In this document: in pieces, positions 7,826 to 16,723 of the stretch
Layout: every line of letters starts with the position of its first letter
Position numbering within the stretch: the stretch's first letter is position 1
Assembly: GCF_000420845.1 (NCBI RefSeq)
Contig: NZ_ATVS01000013.1
Location: 35,575-99,574, forward strand
From: Butyrivibrio sp. AE3009
GTDB taxonomy: Bacteria > Bacillota > Clostridia > Lachnospirales > Lachnospiraceae
DNA length: 64,000 nt
Direction of reading: 5' to 3'
Program-made: the position numbers and the translations under genes
The notes under the pieces: generated by a model
Seen by the model: only the letters and a program-made list of their open reading frames with translations
What the model was told of the DNA's origin: nothing
Databases searched by the model: none

Positions 7826-9127
7826 ATGGAAAGGATTGTAGCCAAACTTTTAATATACGGAGATCTTCCTAAGGATTCGATACTTCTTAATCTTTCAACA
7901 GTCTGTAGGGATCTTCACAGCAATAATTATAACAAAGAGGAGCTTATATCAAGGGTATACAAGGAGGTAAAAAAGCTTCTGGTTCTTGGAACAAGCTGCG
8001 CATTTGACAAGAATCTATGGCATAATTATCTGACTTATCTTCTTATCATGGACGAGAACCCCTTTAGTCTTACCTGTGAGAAGGTGGGAAGTAAGGATGG
8101 CAGCGTCAATCATTTTGCCAAAAATGATTTTCACGCTTACCGTGAATTGTTTAATTATGACTTTTCAGAGCTTGAGGAGAAGCTTGGCATAGACTGTTTT
8201 TCCTGTATAACGGATTACAGGTCAATAGACAAGCCGGAGCTAATGTACAACTCCAACGTCAGTGAAAAAGTCCGTGGGCTAAGCGAGTTGTTGGAAAAAA
8301 CCACCTCGGATGAAGAGTTTTTTGACTGTATCACAGATTTTTACAAGAGAATAGGTGTCGGCTCCTTTGGTCTTAACAAGGCCTTCAGGATCAGGGAGTG
8401 TACAAGTGGCGAAGTTGAGTTTACGCCCATCAATAATATGGACAAAGTGGTCTTAAATGACCTTGTAGGGTACGAAATTCAGAAGAAAAAGCTAATAGAC
8501 AATACCAAGGCCTTTGTGGCCGGGAAAAAGGCAAATAACGTCCTTTTATTTGGCGATAGCGGCACAGGTAAATCTACCAGCATCAAGGCGATCGTAAATG
8601 AGTTCTATGGCGACGGCCTTAGAATGATAGAGATATACAAGTATCAGTTCAGACTCCTGTCACAGCTGATTGCTCAGCTAAAAAACAGGAATTATAAGTT
8701 TATTATTTACATGGATGATCTGTCTTTTGAGGAAGATGAATCTGACTATAAATTCCTCAAGGCTGTAATTGAGGGCGGTGTGGAGACAAAGCCCGATAAT
8801 ATCCTCATTTATGCAACCTCCAACAGGAGACATGTTATCAAAGAGACCTGGAGAGACAGAAGAGATGTGGAGCAGGATGGTGATATTCATCGATCTGACA
8901 CAATGGAAGAGAAATTGTCCCTTGCCAATAGATTTGGTGTAACAATAGGCTATTACAAGCCATCAAGACAGGAATTTTATGACATTGTCACGGAACTGGC
9001 TGCAAGGCACGATATCACCATGGAGAAAGAAGAGCTGCTTAGAGCAGCGGACAGATGGGAGCTCAATCACGGAGGAATATCCGGAAGATGCGCCCAGCAG
9101 TTTATCAATTATCTTTTGGGACAATAA
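7826..9127 (+). CDS. DUF815-type AAA ATPase
   Basis: The protein has 433 residues. The C-terminal half carries a Walker A motif GDSGTGKST (about 243-251), Walker B IIYMDDLSF (about 292-300) and IYATSNRRHVI, the layout of the DUF815 family of AAA ATPases. The N-terminal 200 residues lack recognisable motifs. Members are widespread in Clostridia and their role is unknown. They are predicted P-loop ATPases that act on unidentified partners. The ATG at 7826 is chosen over the GTG at 7820 because GGAGG at 7816-7820 is then correctly spaced. It lies between rep and the nickel genes with no close neighbour on the same strand. Confidence 0.85.
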   Translation: MERIVAKLLIYGDLPKDSILLNLSTVCRDLHSNNYNKEELISRVYKEVKKLLVLGTSCAFDKNLWHNYLTYLLIMDENPFSLTCEKVGSKDGSVNHFAKNDFHAYRELFNYDFSELEEKLGIDCFSCITDYRSIDKPELMYNSNVSEKVRGLSELLEKTTSDEEFFDCITDFYKRIGVGSFGLNKAFRIRECTSGEVEFTPINNMDKVVLNDLVGYEIQKKKLIDNTKAFVAGKKANNVLLFGDSGTGKSTSIKAIVNEFYGDGLRMIEIYKYQFRLLSQLIAQLKNRNYKFIIYMDDLSFEEDESDYKFLKAVIEGGVETKPDNILIYATSNRRHVIKETWRDRRDVEQDGDIHRSDTMEEKLSLANRFGVTIGYYKPSRQEFYDIVTELAARHDITMEKEELLRAADRWELNHGGISGRCAQQFINYLLGQ

Positions 9128-9165
9128 AAAAGCATACGACAACACGCGTTATCATATGCTTTAAG
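9127..9165. terminator. Weak hairpin between convergent genes
   Basis: Arms AAAGCATA (9129-9136) and TATGCTTT (9155-9162) flank an 18-nt loop between the ATPase stop and the end of the Cys-rich gene. The arms are A/T-terminated on both sides, so it could end both transcripts. The stem is short. Confidence 0.4.
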
Positions 9166-9376
9166 GATTCCATTTTAAATTGGGACAGTCATAGGCGCAG
9201 CCCTGAAGGCTCTCGTTCCTGACTTCGCAAGAGGCATTTCTGCAGTCGCGGCACCTGAAGGTATAGTGGTAAGAATACCGTATTTTACAGGCTTTACAGC
9301 AGAAGGGCATATTACTGTTTCTGGCGGTAAATGTTCTTCCGCAGCCCATACATTGTTTAACAAGATTGTGGGACAT
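9161..9376 (-). CDS. Small Cys-rich, zinc-ribbon-like protein
   Basis: This 71-residue protein has about ten cysteines in CxxC and related pairs: CMGCGRTF near the start, CCKACKIRY in the middle, then CRDCRNASC and CAYDC. The pattern suggests two small zinc-binding knuckles. GGAGG lies at ideal spacing before the ATG, supporting translation. No family is recognised. It is a single minus-strand gene between the ATPase and hypA. A nucleic-acid- or protein-binding zinc ribbon is a reasonable guess only. Confidence 0.7.
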   Translation of the reverse strand: MSHNLVKQCMGCGRTFTARNSNMPFCCKACKIRYSYHYTFRCRDCRNASCEVRNESLQGCAYDCPNLKWNP

Positions 9377-9480
9377 AGGCCACCTCCTTATATAATAATT
9401 ATTTACTAAATATACGCAGAATCAATTAAATTGCGATAAAATGATGATAAAATAAAAAATATAGAGCTATAGAGGTTTGT

Positions 9481-9828
9481 ATGCACGAAATGAGTTACCT
9501 GGTAAGAGTGATATCTCTTGCTGCTGAAATCGCCGAAGAAAACGGTGCAAAGAAAGTCAAAAAAATAGTGGTTGATGTAGGAAAAACCAGTGGTGTAATG
9601 CCTTATTACATGTATAAATATTACCCTGAAGCATCCAAAGGAACCATTCTTGAAGGCGCAGAGCTTGTTTGCGAAGAGATACCGGTAAAGGCTTTCTGTG
9701 AGGAATGCAGCAATGAGTATTATCCTGTGAAAGAAAACAGGTATTTATGCCCTCATTGCGGTGGCAGAAAGGCCAGGATAATCGAAGGAAGAGATGTAGC
9801 TCTCAGAAACGTAGAAATTGAGGATTGA
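9481..9828 (+). CDS. hypA: HypA/HybF-like nickel metallochaperone
   Basis: This 115-residue protein starts with MHE, the N-terminal nickel-binding motif of HypA. It carries the zinc-site pair CEEC and CPHC in the second half (about residues 77-98), with the expected length. HypA delivers nickel to apo-enzymes, classically NiFe hydrogenase and in some species urease. No hydrogenase or urease gene is present here. Instead larC follows 20 bp downstream on the same strand. The operon therefore suggests nickel donation to LarC-dependent cofactor synthesis, which is inference. No strong Shine-Dalgarno sequence is seen, only a weak GAGG at 9471-9474. Confidence 0.9.
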   Translation: MHEMSYLVRVISLAAEIAEENGAKKVKKIVVDVGKTSGVMPYYMYKYYPEASKGTILEGAELVCEEIPVKAFCEECSNEYYPVKENRYLCPHCGGRKARIIEGRDVALRNVEIED

Positions 9829-9848
9829 TACAAAAAAACGGAGGACTT

Positions 9849-11111
9849 ATGAAGACTCTATATCTTGAATGCAAGATGGGTATTGCCGGAGATATGCTTA
9901 CGGCTGCACTTATGGGCCTTTTTGATGAAACGGATGATATTTTAATCGAATTGAATTCCCTTGGAATCCCTAAGGTACAATATTGCCTGGAAGAATCAAA
10001 AAAGTGCGGTATTATCGGAAAACATATGTCAGTGCTGGTTGATGGTGCCGAAGAAGAACCCGGTATTAATCCGCATGAGGAGCATCATGAAAACGCCCAT
10101 GGGCATGATCATGGGCACAGCGGAGGAAATGCACATGATCATGAGCATATTCATGAGAGTGCTCATGAACACAGGTCTCTGTACGATATAGAGGAAATAA
10201 TAGAGAGTCTTCAGACCTGCAAGGAAATCAAGAGCGATATCAGGGAAGTGTATGAACTTCTGGCAGAAGCAGAGAGTGAAGTTCACGGTGTTCCTGTGTC
10301 TGAGATACATTTCCACGAAGTGGGGAATCTTGATGCTATAGCAGATATAGCAGCTGTTTGTTATTTAATGCATAAATTGGATCCCGATAAGGTTATAGTA
10401 TCCCCTATTAACGTCGGAGGCGGCAAGGTTAAGACCGCCCATGGAATTCTTCCTGTTCCTGCGCCTGCAACAGCGCTACTTTTAAGGGGGATTCCATCAT
10501 ATCAGAGCGATATAGAATCAGAGCTCTGTACACCTACAGGGGCAGCACTTGTGAAGTATTTTGCCTTTGATTTTGCCAATCAGCCTGTAATGTCGATTGA
10601 AAAAATCGGTTATGGCATGGGCAAAAAGGATTTTTCTCAAGCTAATTGTCTCAGGGTTGTTATGGGTGACACAATGGAAGATACTGAGCAAATAGTTGAG
10701 TTATCCTGTAACGTTGATGACATGACTCCGGAAGAGATAGGATTTGCGATTGAAATGCTGTTTGAGGGCGGAGCGGTAGAAGTTTATACAACATCCATAG
10801 GAATGAAGAAGGGGCGCCCAGGAACAGTTATAACCTGCATGTGCAGATTGGATGAGCGCGAGAAGATGCTGGGACTTATATTCAAGCATACAACAACAAT
10901 CGGAGTACGAGAGAATATATGTAACAGATACGTCTTATCCAGAGAAATTAAGAAGATAGAAACAGCCTACGGTGAGGTAAGGGTTAAGAGATCATATGGC
11001 CATGATGTAAGCCGTGAAAAGCTTGAATATGACGATATTTCAGGTATTGCAAGGCGTACGGGCAAATCAATCTTTGAACTGAAAAAAGAGATGAAAGAAG
11101 ACCTTAAGTAG
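9849..11111 (+). CDS. larC: LarC, nickel insertase for the nickel-pincer nucleotide cofactor
   Basis: This 420-residue protein opens with LYLECKMGIAGDM and contains IHFHEVGNLDAIADI and GYGMGKKDF, all typical of LarC (formerly DUF111). LarC is a CTP-dependent cyclometallase that inserts nickel into the pincer nucleotide used by lactate racemase and related LarA enzymes. A His-rich stretch (about residues 78-112, many HDH/HEH units) is a probable nickel store. The start at 9849 is preferred to one at 9825 because GGAGG precedes it and the N-terminus then matches the family. larA, larB and larE are absent from this window, so either they lie elsewhere or LarC works on cofactor made by other loci. 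Confidence 0.93.
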   Translation: MKTLYLECKMGIAGDMLTAALMGLFDETDDILIELNSLGIPKVQYCLEESKKCGIIGKHMSVLVDGAEEEPGINPHEEHHENAHGHDHGHSGGNAHDHEHIHESAHEHRSLYDIEEIIESLQTCKEIKSDIREVYELLAEAESEVHGVPVSEIHFHEVGNLDAIADIAAVCYLMHKLDPDKVIVSPINVGGGKVKTAHGILPVPAPATALLLRGIPSYQSDIESELCTPTGAALVKYFAFDFANQPVMSIEKIGYGMGKKDFSQANCLRVVMGDTMEDTEQIVELSCNVDDMTPEEIGFAIEMLFEGGAVEVYTTSIGMKKGRPGTVITCMCRLDEREKMLGLIFKHTTTIGVRENICNRYVLSREIKKIETAYGEVRVKRSYGHDVSREKLEYDDISGIARRTGKSIFELKKEMKEDLK

Positions 11112-11133
11112 GCCAAAATGAACATAATAAATA

Positions 11134-11171
11134 ACAGGCGCTGTATTATACGATGCAGCGCCTGTATTTTT
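11134..11171. terminator. Terminator between larC and the solute-binding protein gene
   Basis: Perfect 10-bp GC-rich arms (ACAGGCGCTG / CAGCGCCTGT) enclose a 12-nt loop and are followed by TATTTTTTAT. It lies between convergent genes. Confidence 0.88.
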
Positions 11172-11211
11172 TATATCGAGTAGATATATTTTTTATATAA
11201 TACATTAAAAC

Positions 11212-12447
11212 CTATTTATTGGCCAACAGGCTTATTTCTTCCTGGGACTTTTTAATGGTTTCATTCACTGTCTGTTCACCGTTTATGCAGCTTACAAGCT
11301 CTTTTCCGAATACTTCTTCAATCTGTGACCATTTAGTGGTTCTTGGACGTACTCTTGAGTTGTTGGTTCCACTGTAAATAGCCTCGAAATAAGGATATTT
11401 GGCTAATACTTCCGGATCCCGAAATACACTTTTTCTTGTGGGAATCCCACCGGATTCAAGTGATTTTCGCTGAACTTCCTCGCTTGTGAGATAGATTGCA
11501 AGTTCCAAGGCAAGTTCCTTATTTTTGGAATTTGCAGTAACTCCAAGGAGCCAGTTACCAATCTCGCCGGTAGCAAGAGCCTCGGAGGAGGCAATTCTTT
11601 TTCCGGGAATCTGAGCAATTTCTGCTGCGGTTCCGTTACCTGAAATAAACCAGGAAGGCCATCCCAGAGCCAATGCACCTTCACCGGAAGTGATTGAATT
11701 AACCAGATCATCTTTGTCCTGATTTGCGCCGGTGGCAAGCAGCTTACAATAGAATTCCAAGGCATCGCGACTTTCCTGTGAATCGAGAATTACATTATTG
11801 TTGGAGTCGAAGATATCTCCTCCAAATGCCCATAGAATCGGGAGAAAATCGGATACTATAGGGTTTCCTGACTGCCCTCTGATCACGTAACCTTTTTTGC
11901 CTGTATCATTTGCTTCTTGGCATATTTTGAGTATGCTGTTCCAATTTGTCAGATCTGCATTGGTGTCTACAAGGTTTTTATTGTAGAATAACAACTGTAC
12001 ATTACCTGAAAAAGGTAATGAGTAAGTGGCGCCGAGAGGATATGGATCTTTGCCGAGAAGCCTTGATTTTTCAACGAAATCTTCATCATCCGCATATCCG
12101 AGGGATGTTAGATTGCATAGCATGCCTTTTTCTATGTATTCCGGCATAAGGGGGTCATCGATCATAATTATGTCATAGGCAGCTACTTCGTTTGATGAAT
12201 CCGAAATTGCCTGGGTTCTGATATCATCGGCCGACATTGAGAATACTTTTACTGTGCATCCGTGCTCTTTTTCGAATTCACCCTTCACAGAATTTAGGAC
12301 ATCAGTAAAAGAACCGTCTCTGGCGGCTATCGTTATGGAAATATCAGCGTTTGCAGGAGTATTATTCTGTTCACTGCCGCAGCCGAATACTGATGCGGTC
12401 ATAGCAACTGCAAACAGCACCGATGTAGCTTTCTTGGACAATTTCAT
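11212..12447 (-). CDS. Extracellular solute-binding lipoprotein (ABC sugar-type, family 1)
   Basis: The 411-residue precursor has a lipoprotein signal peptide ending in the lipobox SVFGC near residue 23. The mature part has the class I solute-binding fold of carbohydrate ABC importers, including YDIIMIDDP, GALALGWPSWF and a C-terminal ELALYLTSEEVQ-like helix. It would capture a sugar or similar ligand at the outer face of the membrane. No permease or ATPase genes are adjacent, so it is an orphan that must share a transporter encoded elsewhere. GGAGG precedes the ATG. It is flanked by the nickel genes, but nothing shows a nickel role. Confidence 0.88.
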   Translation of the reverse strand: MKLSKKATSVLFAVAMTASVFGCGSEQNNTPANADISITIAARDGSFTDVLNSVKGEFEKEHGCTVKVFSMSADDIRTQAISDSSNEVAAYDIIMIDDPLMPEYIEKGMLCNLTSLGYADDEDFVEKSRLLGKDPYPLGATYSLPFSGNVQLLFYNKNLVDTNADLTNWNSILKICQEANDTGKKGYVIRGQSGNPIVSDFLPILWAFGGDIFDSNNNVILDSQESRDALEFYCKLLATGANQDKDDLVNSITSGEGALALGWPSWFISGNGTAAEIAQIPGKRIASSEALATGEIGNWLLGVTANSKNKELALELAIYLTSEEVQRKSLESGGIPTRKSVFRDPEVLAKYPYFEAIYSGTNNSRVRPRTTKWSQIEEVFGKELVSCINGEQTVNETIKKSQEEISLLANK

Positions 12448-12570
12448 GTGAATACCTCCATGTGGTTATTCAAGTTCATATTACCATATAGCGATATGTT
12501 ATGTATGAAAATAAAATAATTTTAAGATTAAAATATAATCAAAAAACAATAGATGAAGCAGAGGAGAACA

Positions 12571-13518
12571 ATGATTAAGCTAGATTTGATTACAGGATTT
12601 CTTGGCTCAGGGAAGACTACTTTTATTAAAAAATATGCCGGATATCTTCTGAACCGGGGAGAGAGAATATGTATTATCGAGAATGATTTCGGAGCAATCA
12701 ACGTGGATATGGTGATGTTAAAGGACCTGGAGGGAGAACGCTGCAACCTTGAGATGATAGTTGGAGGTGACGGCCAGGAAGCGCACAGAAGGCGGCTTAA
12801 GACCAAACTTATCGCCATGGCTATGCAGGGTTATGACAGAATAATCATTGAGCCTTCGGGCATTTTTGACCCTGATGAATTTTTTGACCTTGTCTATGAG
12901 GAACCCTTGGATAGATGGTACGAAATAGGAAATGTTATCTGTATCGTAGATCCGACCCTTGATAAAAATATTTCCGACAGTTCAAAATATATTCTTGCAA
13001 CCGAAGCAGCAGTATCTGGTGTTATTTTATTCAGCAAAATTAATTTTTGCAGTGAAGAAGACATCAAATCATCTGAAAAATTCCTCAAAAAAACGATGGA
13101 AGATTTCGGATGTCTCAGAGAAAATCAGAAATTTAGTCTGATTGCACTCGATTGGGACAGCCTTGCAGAATCAGACTATAAGCATATAGTTAAAAGTGGA
13201 TATAATAAAGTTAGTTACACTAAACTGCCAATTTTGGACAGTGATAAATTCGATACCGTATTTTATTTTGATTTTGAAATGAGCGAAAAAAATCTTCGGG
13301 AAAACATACAAAAAATCTTTTTGGATTCTGAATGCGGATATGTTCACCGGATTAAGGGAATAGTCCAAAATGAAGATCGATCTTTTTATGAAATCAATGC
13401 AAACCGAAAAAATATCACCTCCAAAACAGTTACTGCTGAGAGGTCTATACTAATTGTTATAGGAGAGCACCTTAAAAAGGAGAAATTATCGGCATATTTA
13501 GGTGATGCGACCCTGTGA
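12571..13518 (+). CDS. COG0523/CobW-family P-loop GTPase lacking the usual CxCC motif
   Basis: The protein has 315 residues. It begins LITGFLGSGKTT (Walker A, residues 9-17) and continues with CIIENDFGAINVD, IIIEPSGIFDP and CIVDP, which are hallmarks of the COG0523 metal-chaperone GTPases related to HypB, UreG and CobW. In most members a metal-binding GCxCC sits after the switch region. Here that place reads VGGDGQEAHRRR with a single upstream Cys (ERCNLE). It may therefore bind metal differently or not at all. The C-terminal CobW_C-like domain is retained. ATG at 12571 is chosen for its upstream GAGGAG; an in-frame ATG at 12553 is the alternative. Proximity to hypA and larC suggests metal delivery, as inference. 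Confidence 0.85.
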   Translation: MIKLDLITGFLGSGKTTFIKKYAGYLLNRGERICIIENDFGAINVDMVMLKDLEGERCNLEMIVGGDGQEAHRRRLKTKLIAMAMQGYDRIIIEPSGIFDPDEFFDLVYEEPLDRWYEIGNVICIVDPTLDKNISDSSKYILATEAAVSGVILFSKINFCSEEDIKSSEKFLKKTMEDFGCLRENQKFSLIALDWDSLAESDYKHIVKSGYNKVSYTKLPILDSDKFDTVFYFDFEMSEKNLRENIQKIFLDSECGYVHRIKGIVQNEDRSFYEINANRKNITSKTVTAERSILIVIGEHLKKEKLSAYLGDATL

Positions 13519-13646
13519 AAACACAAGATGTCTGAATATTTTCAAAATTTTGTCTGGAAAGCCTTATAAATCGTGCATTTCTGCGAAATTGTAGTATAAT
13601 AATTTCTAGGCGGCTGTTAACTTTCGTTTTTTATGGGAGAGATGCT

Positions 13647-15065
13647 ATGAATGAGGGGATTGGAGACGGAAAGATAGGATACTCATCAGAGGCCAATTTT
13701 GCACCAAATGATATTCTGTACATGCTTAGGGATCTGCCTGATGCATGTTGTATTTTCAAGGTTTTAACGGATCCTTTCGGAACTGTTAAGGATATGCTGT
13801 TTTTATTTGCCAATGAAAAATATGCTGCAATGTGCGGCAAACCTATAGCGGAACTGATTGGCAATACATTCTATAAGACTGTCAACAATTTGGATGAGGA
13901 CTGGATCAAATTCAGTTACCAGGCAGCCATATTGAGGCAGTCATCTATTAATCGAACATACAATACCATGATGGACAAATGGTATGAATTCTGGGCTGTA
14001 CCCGTTTATCAGAAGGGCTTTTGCGCATTCATTATCCATGACGTTACAGCTGCAAAAAGGGATGAGGATAACAAAGTCTTTGCTACTAATACCAGTAATG
14101 TCATTATTGACTGCGCCAAGGAGCTTACAAGCTCGGATTTTAACAGAGGCGTTAAGCGCATGCTGCGCAAATTGGGACAGACAATAGAGGCAGACAGGGT
14201 TTATATTGCTGAACTGAAGGACAGAGCAATAAGCGATATCCATGAGTGGGTAAGCAATACAAGTACCAGGGATCTTCCTACCCTGAAATATTTTGAGAAA
14301 TATGATATTCCAATGATGTGGGATAAGCAGCTTCAGGGCAAAAATGTTGTTATGGTAAATGACACCGGTTATTTAATTGATGTGAATGAGCCGGTATATC
14401 ATGACATTCTCGCCGGCAGAGTCTCCAGATATATGATAGCGGTGCTTAAGGACAAAAATGATGTGATCGGGTACCTTGTGGCTGACAACTATTCCATTAA
14501 CAATCTGCAGATCAATGTTGCTGAGGTATTCGAATCTGTGGCACTTTTCCTTTCTGCGGAGATGCGTAATCATACTTTGACAAGGGAGCTTATGTATCTT
14601 GGTAGTCACGATGCCCTTACAGGTCTTGGCAACCGGTATGCACTGAATCAGGCTCTGATGCTTCTATCCGGTATGACAACAAGCATTGGTGTGTGCTATT
14701 CGGATATAAACGGTCTGAAGGCGATTAACGATGAATTCGGCCATCTTCATGGTGATGAGGTAATTAAGAATACCGCAGCAATATTTGCCGGTATTTTCAA
14801 GAAAAAATACTGTTACAGAATAGGCGGAGATGAATTTGTCGCCATTGTTCCCGAGATCGATGAGGTAAAATTTAACGCTCTTGTACAAAAGCTTGAGAGC
14901 AAAACCAAGAAACTTACCGTTGCCATAGGTCATGTCTGGACAAATGATTCAAGCGAGATAAACAAAGCTGTTCAGGCAGCTGATGAAAACATGTATAGCA
15001 GCAAGGTTGAATATTATGAGAGTCATGAGCGAAGACAGCAGAAAAAAGGATTAAAAACCAAGTGA
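13647..15065 (+). CDS. PAS-GAF-GGDEF diguanylate cyclase
   Basis: This 472-residue soluble protein has three domains. A PAS-like sensor spans about residues 20-140, a GAF-like domain about 150-305, and a GGDEF domain about 315-460 with an intact YRIGGDEFVAIV (GGDEF at 393-397) and SDINGLKAINDEFGHLHGD for Mg-GTP binding. It should make cyclic di-GMP from two GTP. The inhibitory RxxD site is not present just before GGDEF, so product feedback may be weak. There are no membrane segments, so it senses a cytoplasmic cue. The PilZ protein at 20934 and the GGDEF remnant at 36511 are other cyclic-di-GMP genes here. GGGAGAG precedes the ATG. Confidence 0.94.
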   Translation: MNEGIGDGKIGYSSEANFAPNDILYMLRDLPDACCIFKVLTDPFGTVKDMLFLFANEKYAAMCGKPIAELIGNTFYKTVNNLDEDWIKFSYQAAILRQSSINRTYNTMMDKWYEFWAVPVYQKGFCAFIIHDVTAAKRDEDNKVFATNTSNVIIDCAKELTSSDFNRGVKRMLRKLGQTIEADRVYIAELKDRAISDIHEWVSNTSTRDLPTLKYFEKYDIPMMWDKQLQGKNVVMVNDTGYLIDVNEPVYHDILAGRVSRYMIAVLKDKNDVIGYLVADNYSINNLQINVAEVFESVALFLSAEMRNHTLTRELMYLGSHDALTGLGNRYALNQALMLLSGMTTSIGVCYSDINGLKAINDEFGHLHGDEVIKNTAAIFAGIFKKKYCYRIGGDEFVAIVPEIDEVKFNALVQKLESKTKKLTVAIGHVWTNDSSEINKAVQAADENMYSSKVEYYESHERRQQKKGLKTK

Positions 15066-15100
15066 TATCATAATCGCAAAGTATTTGTAAGATAAAAATA

Positions 15101-15130
15101 AAGGCTATCGCATCAAGCGATAGCCTTTCT
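15101..15130. terminator. Bidirectional terminator between the cyclase and pta
   Basis: Perfect 10-bp arms AAGGCTATCG (15101-15110) and CGATAGCCTT (15118-15127) have a 7-nt loop. They are flanked by A-rich and T-rich sequence and lie between convergent genes. Confidence 0.85.
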
Positions 15131-15160
15131 AATATTCAAAATTCAAACTGATATCTGTAA

Positions 15161-16144
15161 TTATGCAAGAGAAGCAGTGATAATAGACATTGAATATACT
15201 TCAAGTGCGTTACATCCACGGGAAAGGTCATTGATAGGAGCGTTAAGTCCAAGAAGGATAGGACCGTATGCTTCGAAGTTACCCATTCTCTGAGCAATCT
15301 TGTAGCCAAGGTTTCCTGCGTTGATGTCAGGGAAAATGAAGGTGTTGGCATGACCTGCAACAGGTGAACCGGGAGCCTTCTGCTTAGCAACTCTGGGAGC
15401 TACTGCAGCGTCAAACTGAAGCTCTCCGTCGATCGGAACGTCAGGATACTTTTCCTGAGCCTTCTTGGTTGCGTTCTGCATCTTTGTTACTGAATCATCC
15501 TTAGCTGATCCCTTTGTTGAGAATGAAAGGAAAGCAACCTTAGGGTCTACGCCGAATCTCTTAGCGCAGTTAACGGTCTCGCCGCAGATCTCAACAAGCT
15601 CGTCCTCATTGGGATTGATGTTGATACCGCAGTCAGCCATAGCGATAACCTCGTTTTCCCCTGTTGCTGAAGGACGAACAAGGATAAAGCATGAAGATAC
15701 GATGCTGTTCTCAGGCTTAGTCTTGATGATCTGAAGAGCAGGACGAACTGTATCAGCTGTAGAATAGGTTGCACCACCAAGGAGGCAGTCACCGTAGCCC
15801 ATCTTAACCAGCATTGTTCCGAAATAGTTGGTCTGCTTAAGAATAGGAATAGCCTTCTCAGGAGTCATTCCCTTGCTCTTTCTGAGCTCGCAGAACTGCT
15901 CAACCATTTCATCGAACTTATCATAGTTCTCAGGATCGATAATCTGTGCGCCTCTGATATTGTAGCCAGCGCTCTCGGCTGCCTTGTTGATCTCATCTTC
16001 GTTTCCGAGAAGAATTGGCTTTAAGAAATTTCCTGCAAGAAGACGTGAAGCAGCTTCAAGAATTCTTGGGTCTGAGCCTTCGGGAAATACTATAGTCTTA
16101 GGATCGTTTTTAAGCCTCTGAATCATGTCACCAAATCCGTACAT
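15161..16144 (-). CDS. pta: Phosphate acetyltransferase
   Basis: This 327-residue protein matches the short, single-domain Pta of Firmicutes. It has IVFPEGSDPRILEAA at the N-terminus, GGATYSTADTVRPALQIIKT in the middle, and GHANTFIFPDINAGNLGYKIAQR followed by GPILLGLNAPINDLSRG near the C-terminus. It interconverts acetyl-CoA and acetyl phosphate in acetate fermentation. AAGGAGG precedes the start. In most Clostridia pta is followed by ackA. Here it is a lone gene closed by a terminator, so acetate kinase must be encoded elsewhere. A core fermentation gene on this replicon fits a chromid. Confidence 0.96.
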   Translation of the reverse strand: MYGFGDMIQRLKNDPKTIVFPEGSDPRILEAASRLLAGNFLKPILLGNEDEINKAAESAGYNIRGAQIIDPENYDKFDEMVEQFCELRKSKGMTPEKAIPILKQTNYFGTMLVKMGYGDCLLGGATYSTADTVRPALQIIKTKPENSIVSSCFILVRPSATGENEVIAMADCGININPNEDELVEICGETVNCAKRFGVDPKVAFLSFSTKGSAKDDSVTKMQNATKKAQEKYPDVPIDGELQFDAAVAPRVAKQKAPGSPVAGHANTFIFPDINAGNLGYKIAQRMGNFEAYGPILLGLNAPINDLSRGCNALEVYSMSIITASLA

Positions 16145-16399
16145 TTATTTATCCTCCTTAATAATTACAGGTTTTAGTAGCAATTTTGTACAATGTAAGC
16201 GCATACATTTCATGCGCAATAGGGATTATAGACCAATAAAAAGCATAAAAAATTGATTTGACTCAAGTTTAATGTAAAAATCACTTAAATTTTATCAGAA
16301 AGATTGATACTATTTTAACTAATTTGTTTTTGACATTTACAATATTCTTATATTAGAATGTATCACAAATTTATACATTAAAAGTGAGGTTACAGAATT

Positions 16400-16636
16400 A
16401 TGAATATGAATCCAATGCTGCTTATGCAGTTTCAGCAGAGATTAAGCCTGTTTCAGCAGGATCATCCCAAGGTAATGCCTTTTTTCCAGGCCGTAGGTAA
16501 TAACGCCGTTCAGGAAGGAACCGTTTTTGCCATTAAGGTCACAACTCCCGACGGCAAGACCCTGGAATCCAATATCAAGCTTACTGCTAACGACATCGAG
16601 ACAATCAATATGATGAAGAATGCCAAAAGTCAGTGA
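16400..16636 (+). CDS. Small conserved-looking protein of unknown function
   Basis: This 78-residue protein begins MNMNPMLLMQFQQRLSLFQQ and continues to a possible beta-rich second half with TVFAIKVTTPDGKTLESNIKL and NDIETI. GAGG lies 11 bp before the ATG, and a GC-rich hairpin terminator follows directly. No family is recognised and no signal peptide or membrane segment is evident. It stands alone between pta and the YgjV-like gene. The regular codon use, RBS and terminator support a real gene. Confidence 0.7.
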   Translation: MNMNPMLLMQFQQRLSLFQQDHPKVMPFFQAVGNNAVQEGTVFAIKVTTPDGKTLESNIKLTANDIETINMMKNAKSQ

Positions 16637-16641
16637 TTTAG

Positions 16642-16686
16642 AGGGAAGGATAACGAGTGATATCGCTTATGCCTTCCCTTTTGTTT
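16642..16686 (+). terminator. Terminator of the small protein gene
   Basis: Arms AGGGAAGG (16642-16649) and CCTTCCCT (16672-16679) are followed by TTTGTTTTTG. The loop can form a smaller inner stem. Confidence 0.75.
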
Positions 16687-16723
16687 TTGCTTATACTGTT
16701 ATTCTGTTCTATAGATCTCTTGT

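Noticed and set aside
10081..10190. Repetitive CAT/GAT-rich DNA in larC, considered as a tandem repeat element
   Set aside because: It simply encodes the His-rich metal-binding stretch typical of LarC; units are irregular.
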